Shown here in pieces: positions 34,243 to 43,457 of a stretch of 64,000 bases of DNA (its first letter is position 1; the number at the start of each line of letters is the position of its first letter). The notes below the pieces were generated by a model. The model was given only the letters and a program-made list of their open reading frames with translations, was not told the origin of the DNA and did no database searches. A program made the translations under genes and the position numbers. The stretch comes from Actinomyces trachealis (lineage in GTDB: Bacteria > Actinomycetota > Actinomycetes > Actinomycetales > Actinomycetaceae), in assembly GCF_015711475.1 (NCBI RefSeq), contig NZ_CP065027.1:2046001-2110000 (forward strand), given 5' to 3'.

Positions 34243-35199
34243 ATGCCCGCAGCACCCGGCCCAGCAGGACGCGCCCTCGTCATCGGAGAAGCGCTGGTGG
34301 ACATCGTTGTCAACCCTGGCACCGAGCCCGTGGAAATCCCCGGCGGCTCCCCCGCCAACGTGGCCCTAGGCCTGGCACGCCTGGGCCGGGAGGTGGAGTT
34401 GGACTGCTGGATCGGTCAGGACTCCCGCGGCCAAGCCATCCGCAGCCACCTGGAGGCCGACGGCGCGCGCCTTACCCCTGGAGCCGACGGCGCCGCCCGC
34501 ACCAGCACAGCACGGGCCGTGATCGGTGCGGACCGGGCTGCCACCTACCAGTTTGAACTGGACTGGAATCCGCCCTTCCCCGAGCCTGTGCCTGGCGCCA
34601 CCCCGCTGCTGGTGCACACCGGCTCGATCGCCGCAGTCCTGGAGCCGGGCTGCGCCACCGTGGAACAGGTGCTTGCCGAATACCGCCCTACCTCAACTAC
34701 CTGCTACGACCCCAACGCCCGCCCGCAGCTTATGGGCACTCCCCAGCAGGCACGTGCCACGGTGGAACGCCTGGTAGCGCTCTCAGACCTGGTGAAATGC
34801 TCGGACGAGGACCTGGCCTGGTTCTACGACTTGGACAAGCACGACGACGACGCCATGGAGACCGTGCTCCACAACTGGTTGCGCACCGGCCCGGCCGTGG
34901 TGGTGGTGACCCGCGGCAAACGTGGCGCCCTGGCACTGGCTGTCTCAGGGGCGCGCGTGACGGTCCCCGCAGACCCCACCGTGGTCGTGGCGGACACGGT
35001 GGGGGCAGGCGACTCCTTCATGGGGGGCCTGGAGGACGGCCTGTGGTCTGAGGGCCTGGTAGGTGGCGCCCAGCGCGAGGCCCTGCGGGCTATCGACGCC
35101 ACCACCTTGGAGCGGGTGGTGCGGCACGCCTCCGCGATCGCGGACATCACCGTCTCCCGCAAGGGCGCCAATCCCCCCACCCGCGCAGAGCTAGGCTGA
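34243..35199 (+). CDS. PfkB family carbohydrate kinase (fructokinase-like)
   Basis: A 318-residue ribokinase-fold sugar kinase. Signature 1 is in EIPGGSPANVALGLARLGRE and signature 2 in VADTVGAGDSFMGGLEDGL, with the catalytic Asp in GAGDS. YDPNARPQLMG and SDEDLAWFY are typical of fructokinases. AAGGAG precedes the ATG. No sugar transporter or hydrolase is adjacent, so substrate is an inference. Confidence 0.88.
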   Translation: MPAAPGPAGRALVIGEALVDIVVNPGTEPVEIPGGSPANVALGLARLGREVELDCWIGQDSRGQAIRSHLEADGARLTPGADGAARTSTARAVIGADRAATYQFELDWNPPFPEPVPGATPLLVHTGSIAAVLEPGCATVEQVLAEYRPTSTTCYDPNARPQLMGTPQQARATVERLVALSDLVKCSDEDLAWFYDLDKHDDDAMETVLHNWLRTGPAVVVVTRGKRGALALAVSGARVTVPADPTVVVADTVGAGDSFMGGLEDGLWSEGLVGGAQREALRAIDATTLERVVRHASAIADITVSRKGANPPTRAELG

Positions 35200-35249
35200 G
35201 CCAGACAGCGCCTGACCCCAAACCAGTGGCGCCGGTCCCTGGCCCGTTC

Positions 35250-35640
35250 TCAGTATTGGGGCACCTCGTCGAGCATCTTGGTGACCAGCTCGGCGATCTG
35301 CGAGCGCTCTGTGCGCACCAGGTCAATGTGGGCGAACAGCTCCTCACCCTTGAGAGACTCCACCACGCTGGCCACGCCGTCCCAGCGGCCCACGCACAGG
35401 TTGTCGCGCTGGGCGACGTCGTGAGTGAGCACCACTTTGGCGTTGCCCTATGCGGAATAGGACCGTGAGCAGCACGCCGCGCTCCAGGGACTGCGCCTCG
35501 TCCACGATTACGAAGGCGTCGTGTAGGGAGCGGTCGCAGATATGGGCCAGGGGTACCGCACCTCTAGCTGTCCCAGGCTGACCACCCGGCCCACCCGCTC
35601 CTTAGGTACTACGGAGGACAGGGGGGTAGGTGGAGCGTCT
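35250..35640 (-). pseudogene. PhoH-like ATPase, C-terminal remnant with frameshifts
   Basis: Reading the minus strand, the fragments are [14 protein letters not shown], then in a second frame [20 protein letters not shown] with RIGQ, then [37 protein letters not shown] and [20 protein letters not shown]. These are the successive C-terminal blocks of the PIN-PhoH family ATPase, including the DEAQ Walker B. They fall in different frames with stops, and the PIN and Walker A part is missing. It lies between the PfkB kinase and uppS and is transcribed with neither in an obvious way. Confidence 0.72.
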
Positions 35641-35660
35641 GGGGCAGGCGTGGGGACGGT

Positions 35661-36443
35661 TCAGCGGCCCAGGCGGCGGTCGCGCTGCCCGTAGTCGCGC
35701 AGGGCGCGCAGGAAGTCGATGTGGCGGAAGGCTGGCCAGTTGACCTCACAGAAGTAGAACTCTGAGTGCACTGACTGCCACAGCAGGAATCCGGAGAGTC
35801 GCTGCTCACCGGAGGTGCGGATGACCAGCTCTGGGTCGGGCTGGCCCCTGGTGTAAAGGTGAGCGGTTATGTCCTCCTCGGAGAGGCTCACGGCTACCTC
35901 TTCCAGGCTCTGCCCCTGAGCGGCGCGCTCACGCAGGAGGTCGCGCACAGCGTCAGCGATTTCCTGGCGGCCCCCGTAGCCGACGGCGATGTTGACCTTG
36001 AGCCGGACGTCCTCCTGCCCTGCAGCACCGGGCCGGTCGGTGGAGACTGCGGCTTGGGTTAGGCGCGCGGCGACGTCGGCGGGAAGCAGTTCGGTGGCGC
36101 CGACGATCCGCAGCTGCCAGCGACCGGTGGAGGCCAGGCCGTCTACGGCGTCGGCAATGATCTTGAGCAGCGGGGCCAGTTCGGCGGGGTCGCGGGAGAG
36201 GTTGTCGGTGCTCAGTAGCCAGAGGGTGACGATGCGGACGCCAGCGGCTTCAGCCCAGGTGAGGAACTCGGAGATTTTGTCCGCACCGCGCTTATGGCCT
36301 TGAGATGCACCCATGCCGACGGAGCGGGCCCAGCGGCGGTTGCCGTCCAGGATGACGCCAACGTGCCGGGGGACGCGGGTAGGGTCGAGCTGTCCGGCTA
36401 GGCGGCGCTCGTAGAGGTCGTAGATGAGGTTGTTTCCGGCCAT
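35661..36443 (-). CDS. uppS: isoprenyl transferase (undecaprenyl diphosphate synthase type)
   Basis: A cis-prenyltransferase of 260 residues that makes the lipid carrier for wall synthesis from FPP or GGPP and IPP. Catalytic Asp33 lies in VILDGNRRWA; GASQGHKRGADKISEFLTWA, VTLWLLSTDNLSRD, GYGGRQEIADAV and DPELVIRTSGEQRLSGFLLW are conserved. It lacks a leading signal or extra domain. GGAGGGG lies before the ATG at 36443; the frame upstream to 36662 is not needed. The product length cannot be told from sequence. Confidence 0.94.
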   Translation of the reverse strand: MAGNNLIYDLYERRLAGQLDPTRVPRHVGVILDGNRRWARSVGMGASQGHKRGADKISEFLTWAEAAGVRIVTLWLLSTDNLSRDPAELAPLLKIIADAVDGLASTGRWQLRIVGATELLPADVAARLTQAAVSTDRPGAAGQEDVRLKVNIAVGYGGRQEIADAVRDLLRERAAQGQSLEEVAVSLSEEDITAHLYTRGQPDPELVIRTSGEQRLSGFLLWQSVHSEFYFCEVNWPAFRHIDFLRALRDYGQRDRRLGR

Positions 36444-36660
36444 GCCCCTCCGTTCTGCTCGGGGTGCCGCTGGGGTGTGCCGACCCGGGTGAGGTCCGGT
36501 AAGTGTAAAAGGTAGCGCCCAGGTGGGTGGCCGCACAGGCGAAGCGGTGGATGGGGTTGAGCTGGTGCCAGCGGCGTCGGCGGATATAACGGTCGAGCTG
36601 GCGACTGAAGTGACTGAGCATACTGTCAAGACAGATGTCGCGATATTGGCGACCTCACTC

Positions 36661-36695
36661 AACCTACGGTACCGTAACTTACGCCACCGTAGGTT
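36661..36695. promoter_or_regulatory. nested palindromic operator between uppS and haemolysin III genes
   Basis: AACCTACGGT (36661-36670) and ACCGTAGGTT (36686-36695) are perfect 10-bp inverted repeats with a 15-base gap. TACGGTACCGTA (36665-36676) is itself a perfect 12-bp palindrome overlapping the left arm. Such TACGGTACCGTA-type sites are typical operators of actinobacterial TetR regulators. It lies 37 bases before the haemolysin III gene and may act on the divergent uppS as well. Confidence 0.65.
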
Positions 36696-36731
36696 ACGCC
36701 CTAGCGTCTGATAGGCGCACCTAGGAGCACC

Positions 36732-37445
36732 ATGACCATCCGCACCTTATTCTCCGGCAACCCGCCAGATTTCCTAAAGACTCCCCCAAAGCCACCGGGC
36801 TTCACCCGCCCCAAGCTACGCGGTTGGATCCACACAATCACCGCCCCACTGGTCATTGCTGCCTGCGTGGTCTTAACGGTACTGGCAGCCCAGCAGCGCG
36901 GAGCCGCCATGGCTTGGGCCTGCGCCACCTACCTGGCCTGCTCCACCCTGCTCTTCGTGAACTCCGGCGTCTACCACCTGTGCAAGGGGCGCACCCCCAA
37001 GCGCTTTACCGACGTGCTCCAGCACATCGACCACGCCAACATCTACCTACTGATCGGCGGCACCTACACGCTCCTAGCTGTGGCCCTGCTCACCCCCCTG
37101 TGGGCCACGATCCTGCTGGTGGTGGTATGGACCGGTGCCGCCGTCGGGATCGCCGCCAGGTTCATCTGGCCGCGCACACCCCGCTGGCTCGGCGCCGTCA
37201 TTTACGTAGCACTGGGCTGGGTGGCCCTGGCCTTCCTGCCGCACTTCTGGGCCACCGGCGGGCCCACGATCGTGCTGTTGCTCGTAATCGGGGGTGTGCT
37301 TTACACGATCGGCGCAATCGTCTTCACGCGCCAGATGCCCGACCCCAACCCGCTGGTCTTTGGCTTCCACGAAATCTTCCACGTCTTCACCGTGGTTGCC
37401 TGGGCCTGCCACTGCGTGGCCTGCTACCTGGCAGTACTGAACTGA
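36732..37445 (+). CDS. haemolysin III / PAQR family membrane protein
   Basis: A 237-residue seven-helix protein. VNSGVYHLCKGRTPKRFTDV, then LQHIDHANIYLLIGGTYT and FHEIFHVFTVVAWACH carry the conserved Asp and three His residues that form the metal site of PAQR (progestin and adipoQ receptor) and YqfA proteins. In bacteria the function is unsettled (membrane fluidity control, possible amide hydrolysis). The operator-like palindrome directly upstream suggests regulated expression. Confidence 0.9.
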   Translation: MTIRTLFSGNPPDFLKTPPKPPGFTRPKLRGWIHTITAPLVIAACVVLTVLAAQQRGAAMAWACATYLACSTLLFVNSGVYHLCKGRTPKRFTDVLQHIDHANIYLLIGGTYTLLAVALLTPLWATILLVVVWTGAAVGIAARFIWPRTPRWLGAVIYVALGWVALAFLPHFWATGGPTIVLLLVIGGVLYTIGAIVFTRQMPDPNPLVFGFHEIFHVFTVVAWACHCVACYLAVLN

Positions 37446-37547
37446 GCTGAGCCCAGCTAACGCCACCACCTTCTGCGCCAAGCCAGTGCCCGGCTACCCT
37501 GGGGCCAAGCGCGCACGCGCCTCCCCTGAGCCAAGGAACGAGCACCC

Positions 37548-38711
37548 ATGTCCAAGCACAGCAAGAAGTCCGAGAAGGCTGCCAAGCTCAGCAAGGCCGA
37601 TCGCAAAGCCGCTAAAGCCGCCAAGCAGGCTGCCAAAGCAGCCAAGAACGCCCTGAGTCCCAGCCGTTGGACTGATGACCCCCGCAAGGTCCTGCGGGTT
37701 GGTGAGGGCTTCCAACTCGCCTCCCTTAACCGCGCTGGCACCCCCGGCTGGGACGGCGACGAGGAGGAGGCGCACGCCTACACCGAGGCCATCACCCCAC
37801 TGCTCTCAGAGCTGCAGGAGCGCCTGTACGCGGCCTCCAAGGACGGCTCCACCCGCCGCGTGCTGGTGGTGGCCCAGGGCCTAGACACGGCTGGTAAAGG
37901 CGGCATTGCCCGGCACGTGATGGCGCTGGTGGACCCTCAGGGCGTGAGCCTGATGGCTTTCAAAGCCCCCACCGAGGAGGAGAAAAGCCACGACTTCCTG
38001 TGGCGCATCTGGAAGGCCGTGCCCACAGCCGGGAAGATCGGGCTCTTTGACCGCTCCCACTACGAGGACATCCTGGTACCCGGCGTCAACGGACAGCTTG
38101 ATGACGCCGCCTTCGATGAGCGCGTGGCCCAGATCCACGATTTTGAGAAACAGCTGATCGAGCAGGGCACCGCCATCATCAAGGTGGCCCTCATGGTCTC
38201 CTACGAGGAGCAGGGCCTGCGCCTGCTGGAGCGCATGGACCGCCCGGACAAGCAGTGGAAGTACTCCACCGGTGACCTGGACACGCGCGCCAAGTGGTTC
38301 GACTTCCAGGGCATCTACCAGCGGATGCTCACCGCCACATCCTTCCCTCAAGCCCCCTGGTATGTGGTGCCTGCGGACAATAAGTGGTATGCCCGCCTGT
38401 CCGTCACGGAGATGCTTCTGCGCGAACTCGCTGAAATGGACATCGACTGGCCCGCCGCCAAGTTCGACGTCGCCACTGAGCGCGAGCGCGTCCGGGCCAC
38501 CGTGAGCGCTGAGGCCTTGGCCGAGTACGACAAGAAGATTGGCGACAAGCTACGCCGGGTGGCCCGCCACGAAGCTGAGCATGACGCCACCACCGAGGCG
38601 ATCTCCTCTGCAGAGACACCGGACCGGGCTGCTGAGGAAGCCGCTGAGGACCAACGCCTAGCTGATCCATTGCTAGCGCCGACCCCAGCGACGGTGGACG
38701 AGGGGCGCTGA
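37548..38711 (+). CDS. ppk2: polyphosphate kinase 2 family protein
   Basis: A 387-residue PPK2, transferring phosphate between polyphosphate and nucleoside phosphates. Walker A is GLDTAGKGG (about residues 111-119), the lid includes PTEEEKSHDFLWRIWKAVPT, and Walker B is FDRSHYEDILVP. RPDKQWKYSTGDLDTRAKWF and PADNKWYARLSVTEMLL follow the family. The first 40 residues are almost only Lys and Ala (KKSEKAAKLSKADRKAAKAA), a basic tail that could bind polyphosphate; the acidic C-terminal 50 residues are poorly conserved. The PPK2 class cannot be fixed by eye. Confidence 0.9.
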   Translation: MSKHSKKSEKAAKLSKADRKAAKAAKQAAKAAKNALSPSRWTDDPRKVLRVGEGFQLASLNRAGTPGWDGDEEEAHAYTEAITPLLSELQERLYAASKDGSTRRVLVVAQGLDTAGKGGIARHVMALVDPQGVSLMAFKAPTEEEKSHDFLWRIWKAVPTAGKIGLFDRSHYEDILVPGVNGQLDDAAFDERVAQIHDFEKQLIEQGTAIIKVALMVSYEEQGLRLLERMDRPDKQWKYSTGDLDTRAKWFDFQGIYQRMLTATSFPQAPWYVVPADNKWYARLSVTEMLLRELAEMDIDWPAAKFDVATERERVRATVSAEALAEYDKKIGDKLRRVARHEAEHDATTEAISSAETPDRAAEEAAEDQRLADPLLAPTPATVDEGR

Positions 38712-38992
38712 GGCCACGGCTCAGGTGGTCTACCGTCCGGCAGGCCGGGCCCGGTGAATACCACCAGTCCCGGTCCGTGTCGTCTTCGGGACCAATCGTG
38801 GGTAATGGGGAGCGCTGCCGCGTCCACTACCAGCGGAGTAGCCGCGTTGACTCCCGGCTCAGGCGGCCCCACCGGTAGACTTCCGCTTCATATGGCCGCA
38901 GGCCGCCAACGATGGTGGCCCGCGGCAGCACTGTTTCGGCCTGCCAGCCAGGCCCCGATGTCGGCACCGCCGACAAAGCCCAAGGAGGACAC

Positions 38993-39493
38993 ATGGCTAC
39001 GGAGAACCCCGAGACCACTGAGCAGGGCACTTGGCTCACCCAAGAGGCCTTCGACCGCCTGACCGCCGAGCTAGAGCGCCGCAAAACCACTGACCGCAAG
39101 GAGATCGCCCAAAGGGTGGAGGCTGCCCGCCAGGAAGGTGACCTGCGCGAGAACGCTGGCTACCACGCCGCCCGCGAGGAGGCGGGGCTCAACGAGGCGC
39201 GTATCAACCAGCTGGAGGACCTGCTGGAGACGGCGCAGATTGGTCAGGCTGCTGCAGACGGCTCCGTATCTGCGGGGACGATTGTGACCGCCAAGGTCAA
39301 CGGCAAGGAGCAGACCTTTGCGCTGGGGGGCCAGGAGATCACAGCCGATGTGCCTGAGGGAGTGAAGGTCTTCTCCCCCGACGCCCCACTGGGCCGTGCG
39401 CTTATGGGCCACAAGGCCGGGCAGAAGGTCAAATATGAAGCCCCCAACGGCAAGCAGCTCGCGGCAGAGATCATCGAGGTCAAGCCGCTCTGA
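38993..39493 (+). CDS. greA: transcription elongation factor GreA
   Basis: A 166-residue GreA. It rescues back-tracked RNA polymerase by stimulating transcript cleavage. The N-terminal coiled coil ends in the acidic tip GDLRENAGYHAAREE (Asp and Glu), and the C-terminal FKBP-like domain has SPDAPLGRALMGHKAGQKVK. AGGAGG lies six bases before the ATG at 38993; an upstream in-frame start at 38912 has none. It is monocistronic. Confidence 0.95.
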   Translation: MATENPETTEQGTWLTQEAFDRLTAELERRKTTDRKEIAQRVEAARQEGDLRENAGYHAAREEAGLNEARINQLEDLLETAQIGQAAADGSVSAGTIVTAKVNGKEQTFALGGQEITADVPEGVKVFSPDAPLGRALMGHKAGQKVKYEAPNGKQLAAEIIEVKPL

Positions 39494-39607
39494 GCACAGG
39501 CTCCGGTGCACGGGTTCTAGCACGGGTCGCGCCCCGCAGATATTCCCTTCACGCTGCCGGCTGAGTGGGCTACCTGGTACCCCGCTCAGCCGGTAGCGTC
39601 TGCACGC

Positions 39608-40405
39608 ATGAACAGCGGCAACGAGTTCCAGTCCGGGGACGTGCAGACAGGCGGCACAGCGCAAGCCGCAGGCTCTGTCAAGGGCACGCCCGCCCGACCT
39701 TCGATCCTGCGCAGCACGACCCTTCCGGGCATCACCTCCAGCCGCCTGCCCGCCCCCGGTATCCACCCGGTGCTGGGCACACCGATTGACGGTCCGTGGC
39801 CGCCGGGCGCACAGGTGATCTACCTGGCGGCGGGCTGCTTCTGGGGCGTGGAGCGGATCTTCTGGCGCCAAGAAGGCGTCCTGGCCACGGCGGTGGGCTA
39901 CATGGGTGGCAACACCCCGAACCCCTCGTATGAGGAGGTGTGCACGGGGGCTACTGGTCACGCGGAGACTGTGCGGGTGGTGTTTGACCCGGCGGTGGTT
40001 GGCGCTGGTGGGGAGGCGTTGCTGCGTGTCTTCTGGGAGAACCACGACTCCACGCAGCTGAACCGGCATGGCAACGACGTCGGCACGCAGTACCGCTCGG
40101 CGGTTTGGACCACCACACCGGAGCAGGCTGCAGCTGCCCGCGCGATCCGTTCGGCGTTCCAGGGGGAGCTGACGCGCCTGGGCCGGGGCGCGTGCGTGAC
40201 CACGGTTGACGACGCCGCGAGTGTGTACGCCGAGTTCGGCGGCCCGTTCTACTTGGCGGAGGACTACCACCAGGCCTACCTGCACAAGCATCCACGCGGT
40301 TACTGCAACCACGGCCCGAACGGCATCACCTGCCCGGTGGGGATCGTGGGCTTGCCAGCCCAGGTCAAGGTCCTGCCGCCACTGGCTGATCCCACCGCCT
40401 CCTGA
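39608..40405 (+). CDS. msrA: peptide-methionine (S)-S-oxide reductase
   Basis: A 265-residue MsrA that reduces methionine-S-sulfoxide. The active Cys is in AAGCFWGVERIFW (about residue 79), with GYMGGNTPNPSYEEVCTGAT, VFWENHDSTQLNRHGNDVGT and AEDYHQAYLHKHP following. About 55 residues precede the usual MsrA domain, and the C-terminus contains CNHGPNGITCP with two more cysteines that may form the resolving pair. No MsrB is nearby. Confidence 0.92.
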   Translation: MNSGNEFQSGDVQTGGTAQAAGSVKGTPARPSILRSTTLPGITSSRLPAPGIHPVLGTPIDGPWPPGAQVIYLAAGCFWGVERIFWRQEGVLATAVGYMGGNTPNPSYEEVCTGATGHAETVRVVFDPAVVGAGGEALLRVFWENHDSTQLNRHGNDVGTQYRSAVWTTTPEQAAAARAIRSAFQGELTRLGRGACVTTVDDAASVYAEFGGPFYLAEDYHQAYLHKHPRGYCNHGPNGITCPVGIVGLPAQVKVLPPLADPTAS

Positions 40406-40553
40406 CCTGAGGTGCTTCACATACCACCAGGTGACCGCCACGTGTCGCGCGGCTGCTTCGGCATGAGCCACGCCTGTACGGGGCCGATCTGGCGGGCCAG
40501 GCCTTGCAGGCCGGGCGAAGCAGGTTGTCAGGGGGCTGTGTCAAGATCAGGCC

Positions 40554-42623
40554 ATGAGTGAGCGTGAGCAGCGGTCGGGCGACCGGAGGCAGGGGTACGA
40601 GTCGAGTGGCTACCGGCGGGTTGAGGAGTCCGGCGGTTACCGCCGTGAGGACTCGGGCCGCGCGCGGCGGGAGCGGCGCTATGACAGTGCACCTTATGGC
40701 GAACGGCGCGGCGGTGACCGGGGATATCGGGGCGGCTCAGCCTCACGCAGCGGGCGCGGCGGCCACAGTGGTTACACCTCTGGTGGTTCAGGCCGGGGCG
40801 GCTACAACAACCAAGGTCGCTCCCGCCGGGAGTACGACGACGAGCCGCGCGACGGCGCCCTGGCCGACCTGATCGACCACCTGCACGCCTTGGACAACCG
40901 CTCCTACGCTGCCTACCGCGCCATCGTCGGCCGCTATGAGGCGCCTGAGGGCTGGGTCCTGCACGTGGACCGCGTCCAGCCCGACCCCTACGCCCCACCT
41001 ACCGCCATGCACGTGGACGTGCCTGTGGACCCGGTGGTCCTGCCTGAGCTAGCCGCGCTACTGGATGAAGAGCTGCTGTCGACGGCGGACCGGCGCCTAG
41101 CGGTCAGTGACTTCCTGGTACGTGAGCTGCACGCCGATTTCAAAGGCACCGCCCTATCCATCGCCGCACCTGGCCAGGAGATCCTGGAACGCTCTGCCGT
41201 CGTGCTGCGCCCGCACAGCGAGCCCTCGCATGCGGATGAGGCCGCGACCGCTGGTGCTGCGGACACCGAGGCGGCACCAGGCACCGTCCCCTCCCCCACC
41301 TGGACCATTGAGCTGCGTTTGCGCGTCTCCCTGCCTGCGCAGGGACGCTCCATCCAGGGGCATGAGGCCGCACGCATCATCGGCCGCGACCTGGTGCACG
41401 GGCTTGGTGCAGCCCTGAACCTGCGCGGCGAGCGCCTGGAGCGTCTGCGCAGGCACATAGCCGTCCTGGAGGACCACCGGGTCCTTACCGCCACGCTCAA
41501 GGCCAACAACTGGGTGGCTTTCCTGGCTGACGGCTCCTTGCTGCCGCGCCGCTCCGGCGTATCCGACGAACCCATGCGCAGCGGCGCCGTCACCCTTGAG
41601 GCCCCCGAGCCACTGGCCGCCACTGTCACCTTGCCACATGCTGGCCGGGTGCGTGGCACCGCTATCGGGCAGGGGGTGACGCTGATCGTCGGCGGCGGCT
41701 ACCACGGCAAGTCCACGCTGCTCAGTGCGATCACGCGCGGCGTCTACCCGCACGTGCCTGAGGACGGCCGTGAACTGGTGGCTACCGCTCCTGACGCCGT
41801 GAAGGTGCGCGCGGCGGACGGTCGCTCAGTCACCAGGGTCGACCTGCGCCCCTTCATCTCCCACCTGCCCGGGGGCCAGGACACCCGCACCTTCTCCACA
41901 GCCAACGCCTCCGGCTCCACTTCGCAGGCCGCCAGTATCGTGGAGGCGGTGGAGGCCGGGGCCTCCGTGCTGCTGCTAGATGAGGACACTTGCGCCACCA
42001 ACTTGCTGATCCGCGACTCGCGTATGCGTGCCTTGGTGGCTGATGAGAGTGAACCGATCACCCCGCTGGTGGACCGGATCGGCGCGCTAGCGCGGGAGCG
42101 GGGCGTGTCCACGGTGCTGGTCATGGGTGGTTCCGGGGACTATCTGGACGTGGCTGACCGGGTCCTCCTCATGGACTCCTACCGCCTGCTGGACGTCACT
42201 GAGCGGGCCGCGCAGGTGGCTGCCGAACGCCCCCGTGAAACCACCGCACTGCCGGACTTTCCACAGGCGGTGTCGCGCGTGCCCCTGCCCATGGCTGAGC
42301 GGACCACACGTGGCCCCGTGCGCACACGCTCACGCGGCACCACCGCTTTGGTGATCGACCGCGACGAGGTGGATATCAGTGATGTGGCTGGCGTAGTGGA
42401 CCCCGGGCAGGCGGAGGCCCTCGCGCATGCGCTGCGGGCCTTGCTAGAGCAGCGCTTTGATGGAGTCTCGTCCTTGGCTGAGTGCCTGACTGATCTGGAA
42501 GCGCTGCTAGATGACGAGGGTCTGGACGCCCTGGGTGGGCGCCGACCAGCCTTCCTAGTGCGGCCCCGGATGGTGGATGTGGCGGCGGCGGTCAACCGCT
42601 ACCGTCGGCTCGCCCTGGCCTAG
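40554..42623 (+). CDS. ABC-class ATPase (ABC_ATPase/DUF2791-type) with RG-rich N-terminus
   Basis: A 689-residue protein. Residues 1-100 are a low-complexity Arg/Gly/Ser/Tyr region (RRYDSAPYGERRGGDRGYRG, SGRGGHSGYTSGG). From about 100 the protein fits the predicted ABC-class ATPase family: Walker A GGGYHGKSTLLSA, the SGSTSQAASIVEAVEAGAS signature-like stretch and Walker B VLLLDEDTCATN, then RIGALARERGVSTVLVMGGS. There are no membrane helices, so it is a soluble ATPase, not a transporter. The biological role of the family is unknown; the RG tail suggests RNA or nucleic-acid contact. Confidence 0.85.
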   Translation: MSEREQRSGDRRQGYESSGYRRVEESGGYRREDSGRARRERRYDSAPYGERRGGDRGYRGGSASRSGRGGHSGYTSGGSGRGGYNNQGRSRREYDDEPRDGALADLIDHLHALDNRSYAAYRAIVGRYEAPEGWVLHVDRVQPDPYAPPTAMHVDVPVDPVVLPELAALLDEELLSTADRRLAVSDFLVRELHADFKGTALSIAAPGQEILERSAVVLRPHSEPSHADEAATAGAADTEAAPGTVPSPTWTIELRLRVSLPAQGRSIQGHEAARIIGRDLVHGLGAALNLRGERLERLRRHIAVLEDHRVLTATLKANNWVAFLADGSLLPRRSGVSDEPMRSGAVTLEAPEPLAATVTLPHAGRVRGTAIGQGVTLIVGGGYHGKSTLLSAITRGVYPHVPEDGRELVATAPDAVKVRAADGRSVTRVDLRPFISHLPGGQDTRTFSTANASGSTSQAASIVEAVEAGASVLLLDEDTCATNLLIRDSRMRALVADESEPITPLVDRIGALARERGVSTVLVMGGSGDYLDVADRVLLMDSYRLLDVTERAAQVAAERPRETTALPDFPQAVSRVPLPMAERTTRGPVRTRSRGTTALVIDRDEVDISDVAGVVDPGQAEALAHALRALLEQRFDGVSSLAECLTDLEALLDDEGLDALGGRRPAFLVRPRMVDVAAAVNRYRRLALA

Positions 42624-42673
42624 CCTCACAGACCGGTCAGGCTGACGCCGACCTGCACCTCCTACAAACACTG

Positions 42674-42712
42674 GCAGGCCCGCCAGCCCACGGTTGTGGG
42701 TGGCGGGCCTGC
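42674..42712. terminator. bidirectional terminator hairpin
   Basis: GCAGGCCCGCCA and CCCAC (42674-42691, one bulged G) pair with GTGGG and TGGCGGGCCTGC (42696-42712) around a four-base loop. The hairpin lies between the converging ends of the ABC-class ATPase gene (42623) and the FMN reductase gene (42782). Confidence 0.75.
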
Positions 42713-42781
42713 GGCGTCGTCGCCAGGCGACTGCTGTGGCCAATATTGACCTGGCGGAGCTGTGTGTGGGGGTGTGATGCC

Positions 42782-43339
42782 TCAGCGGAGGGAGGATAGG
42801 GCCTTGTCCTGGGCGAGGATGGCCTGGACCATGGTGGGAACCTCACCGTCGTGGAAGGCTGCGGGCTTGAAGACACTCATGTTCTCGAAGTCGCTGACCA
42901 GGTGCAGGTTGACCTCCGGGCGCACGACACCGGTGGTGAAGCTGGCCATGATGTCGCGCAGGTGTTCGATCTGACGGTGGCCGGCGGAGAAGGAGTAGCC
43001 CACCAGGCCGACAGCGCGGTTGGCCAGGATGGAGGGGGTGATGAAGTCGATGGCGTTCTTCAGGGCGCCGGGCACGGAGTGGTTGTACTCGGGGCTGACG
43101 AAGATGAAGGCGTCAAAACCTGCCAGGGCCTGGTTCCAGGCTATGGCATCCGGGTCCTTGGCGGGGGCGAAGGCCGGCGCAGCCTCCTCAGCGAAATGAG
43201 GCAGGTTGAAGGCGGCGATGTCGAGGACCTGCGCCTCCACGTCCGCGACGGTGTTGGCCTTGGCGGCGACCCACTCGGCGACGTCGGCACCGGCACGGTT
43301 GGGGCGGATGGAGCCGAGGATGACGGCGATCTTGGTCAT
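42782..43339 (-). CDS. NADPH-dependent FMN reductase / quinone reductase (ChrR/YieF-like)
   Basis: A 185-residue flavodoxin-fold oxidoreductase. The FMN phosphate loop is GSIRPNRAG at the N-terminus and the signature FVSPEYNHSVPGALKNAID is complete. Members reduce FMN, quinones, chromate or azo dyes with NAD(P)H. GGAGAAC lies before the ATG. The gene has no obvious partner; ilvA begins further downstream on the same strand. Confidence 0.9.
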   Translation of the reverse strand: MTKIAVILGSIRPNRAGADVAEWVAAKANTVADVEAQVLDIAAFNLPHFAEEAAPAFAPAKDPDAIAWNQALAGFDAFIFVSPEYNHSVPGALKNAIDFITPSILANRAVGLVGYSFSAGHRQIEHLRDIMASFTTGVVRPEVNLHLVSDFENMSVFKPAAFHDGEVPTMVQAILAQDKALSSLR

Positions 43340-43457
43340 GAGTTCTCCTTCGCAGACAGAAACAATTTACTTGATTCGTTAACTACGCTAGGACAAAGGT
43401 CCCGTGTTCACCAAGCTCCGATACCGTGCTACCTCTCACACCCCGTCACGCCTCGCC

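Noticed and set aside
39071..40471. Minus-strand frame opposite greA and msrA
   Set aside because: It spans two well-supported plus-strand genes and shows no recognisable domain.
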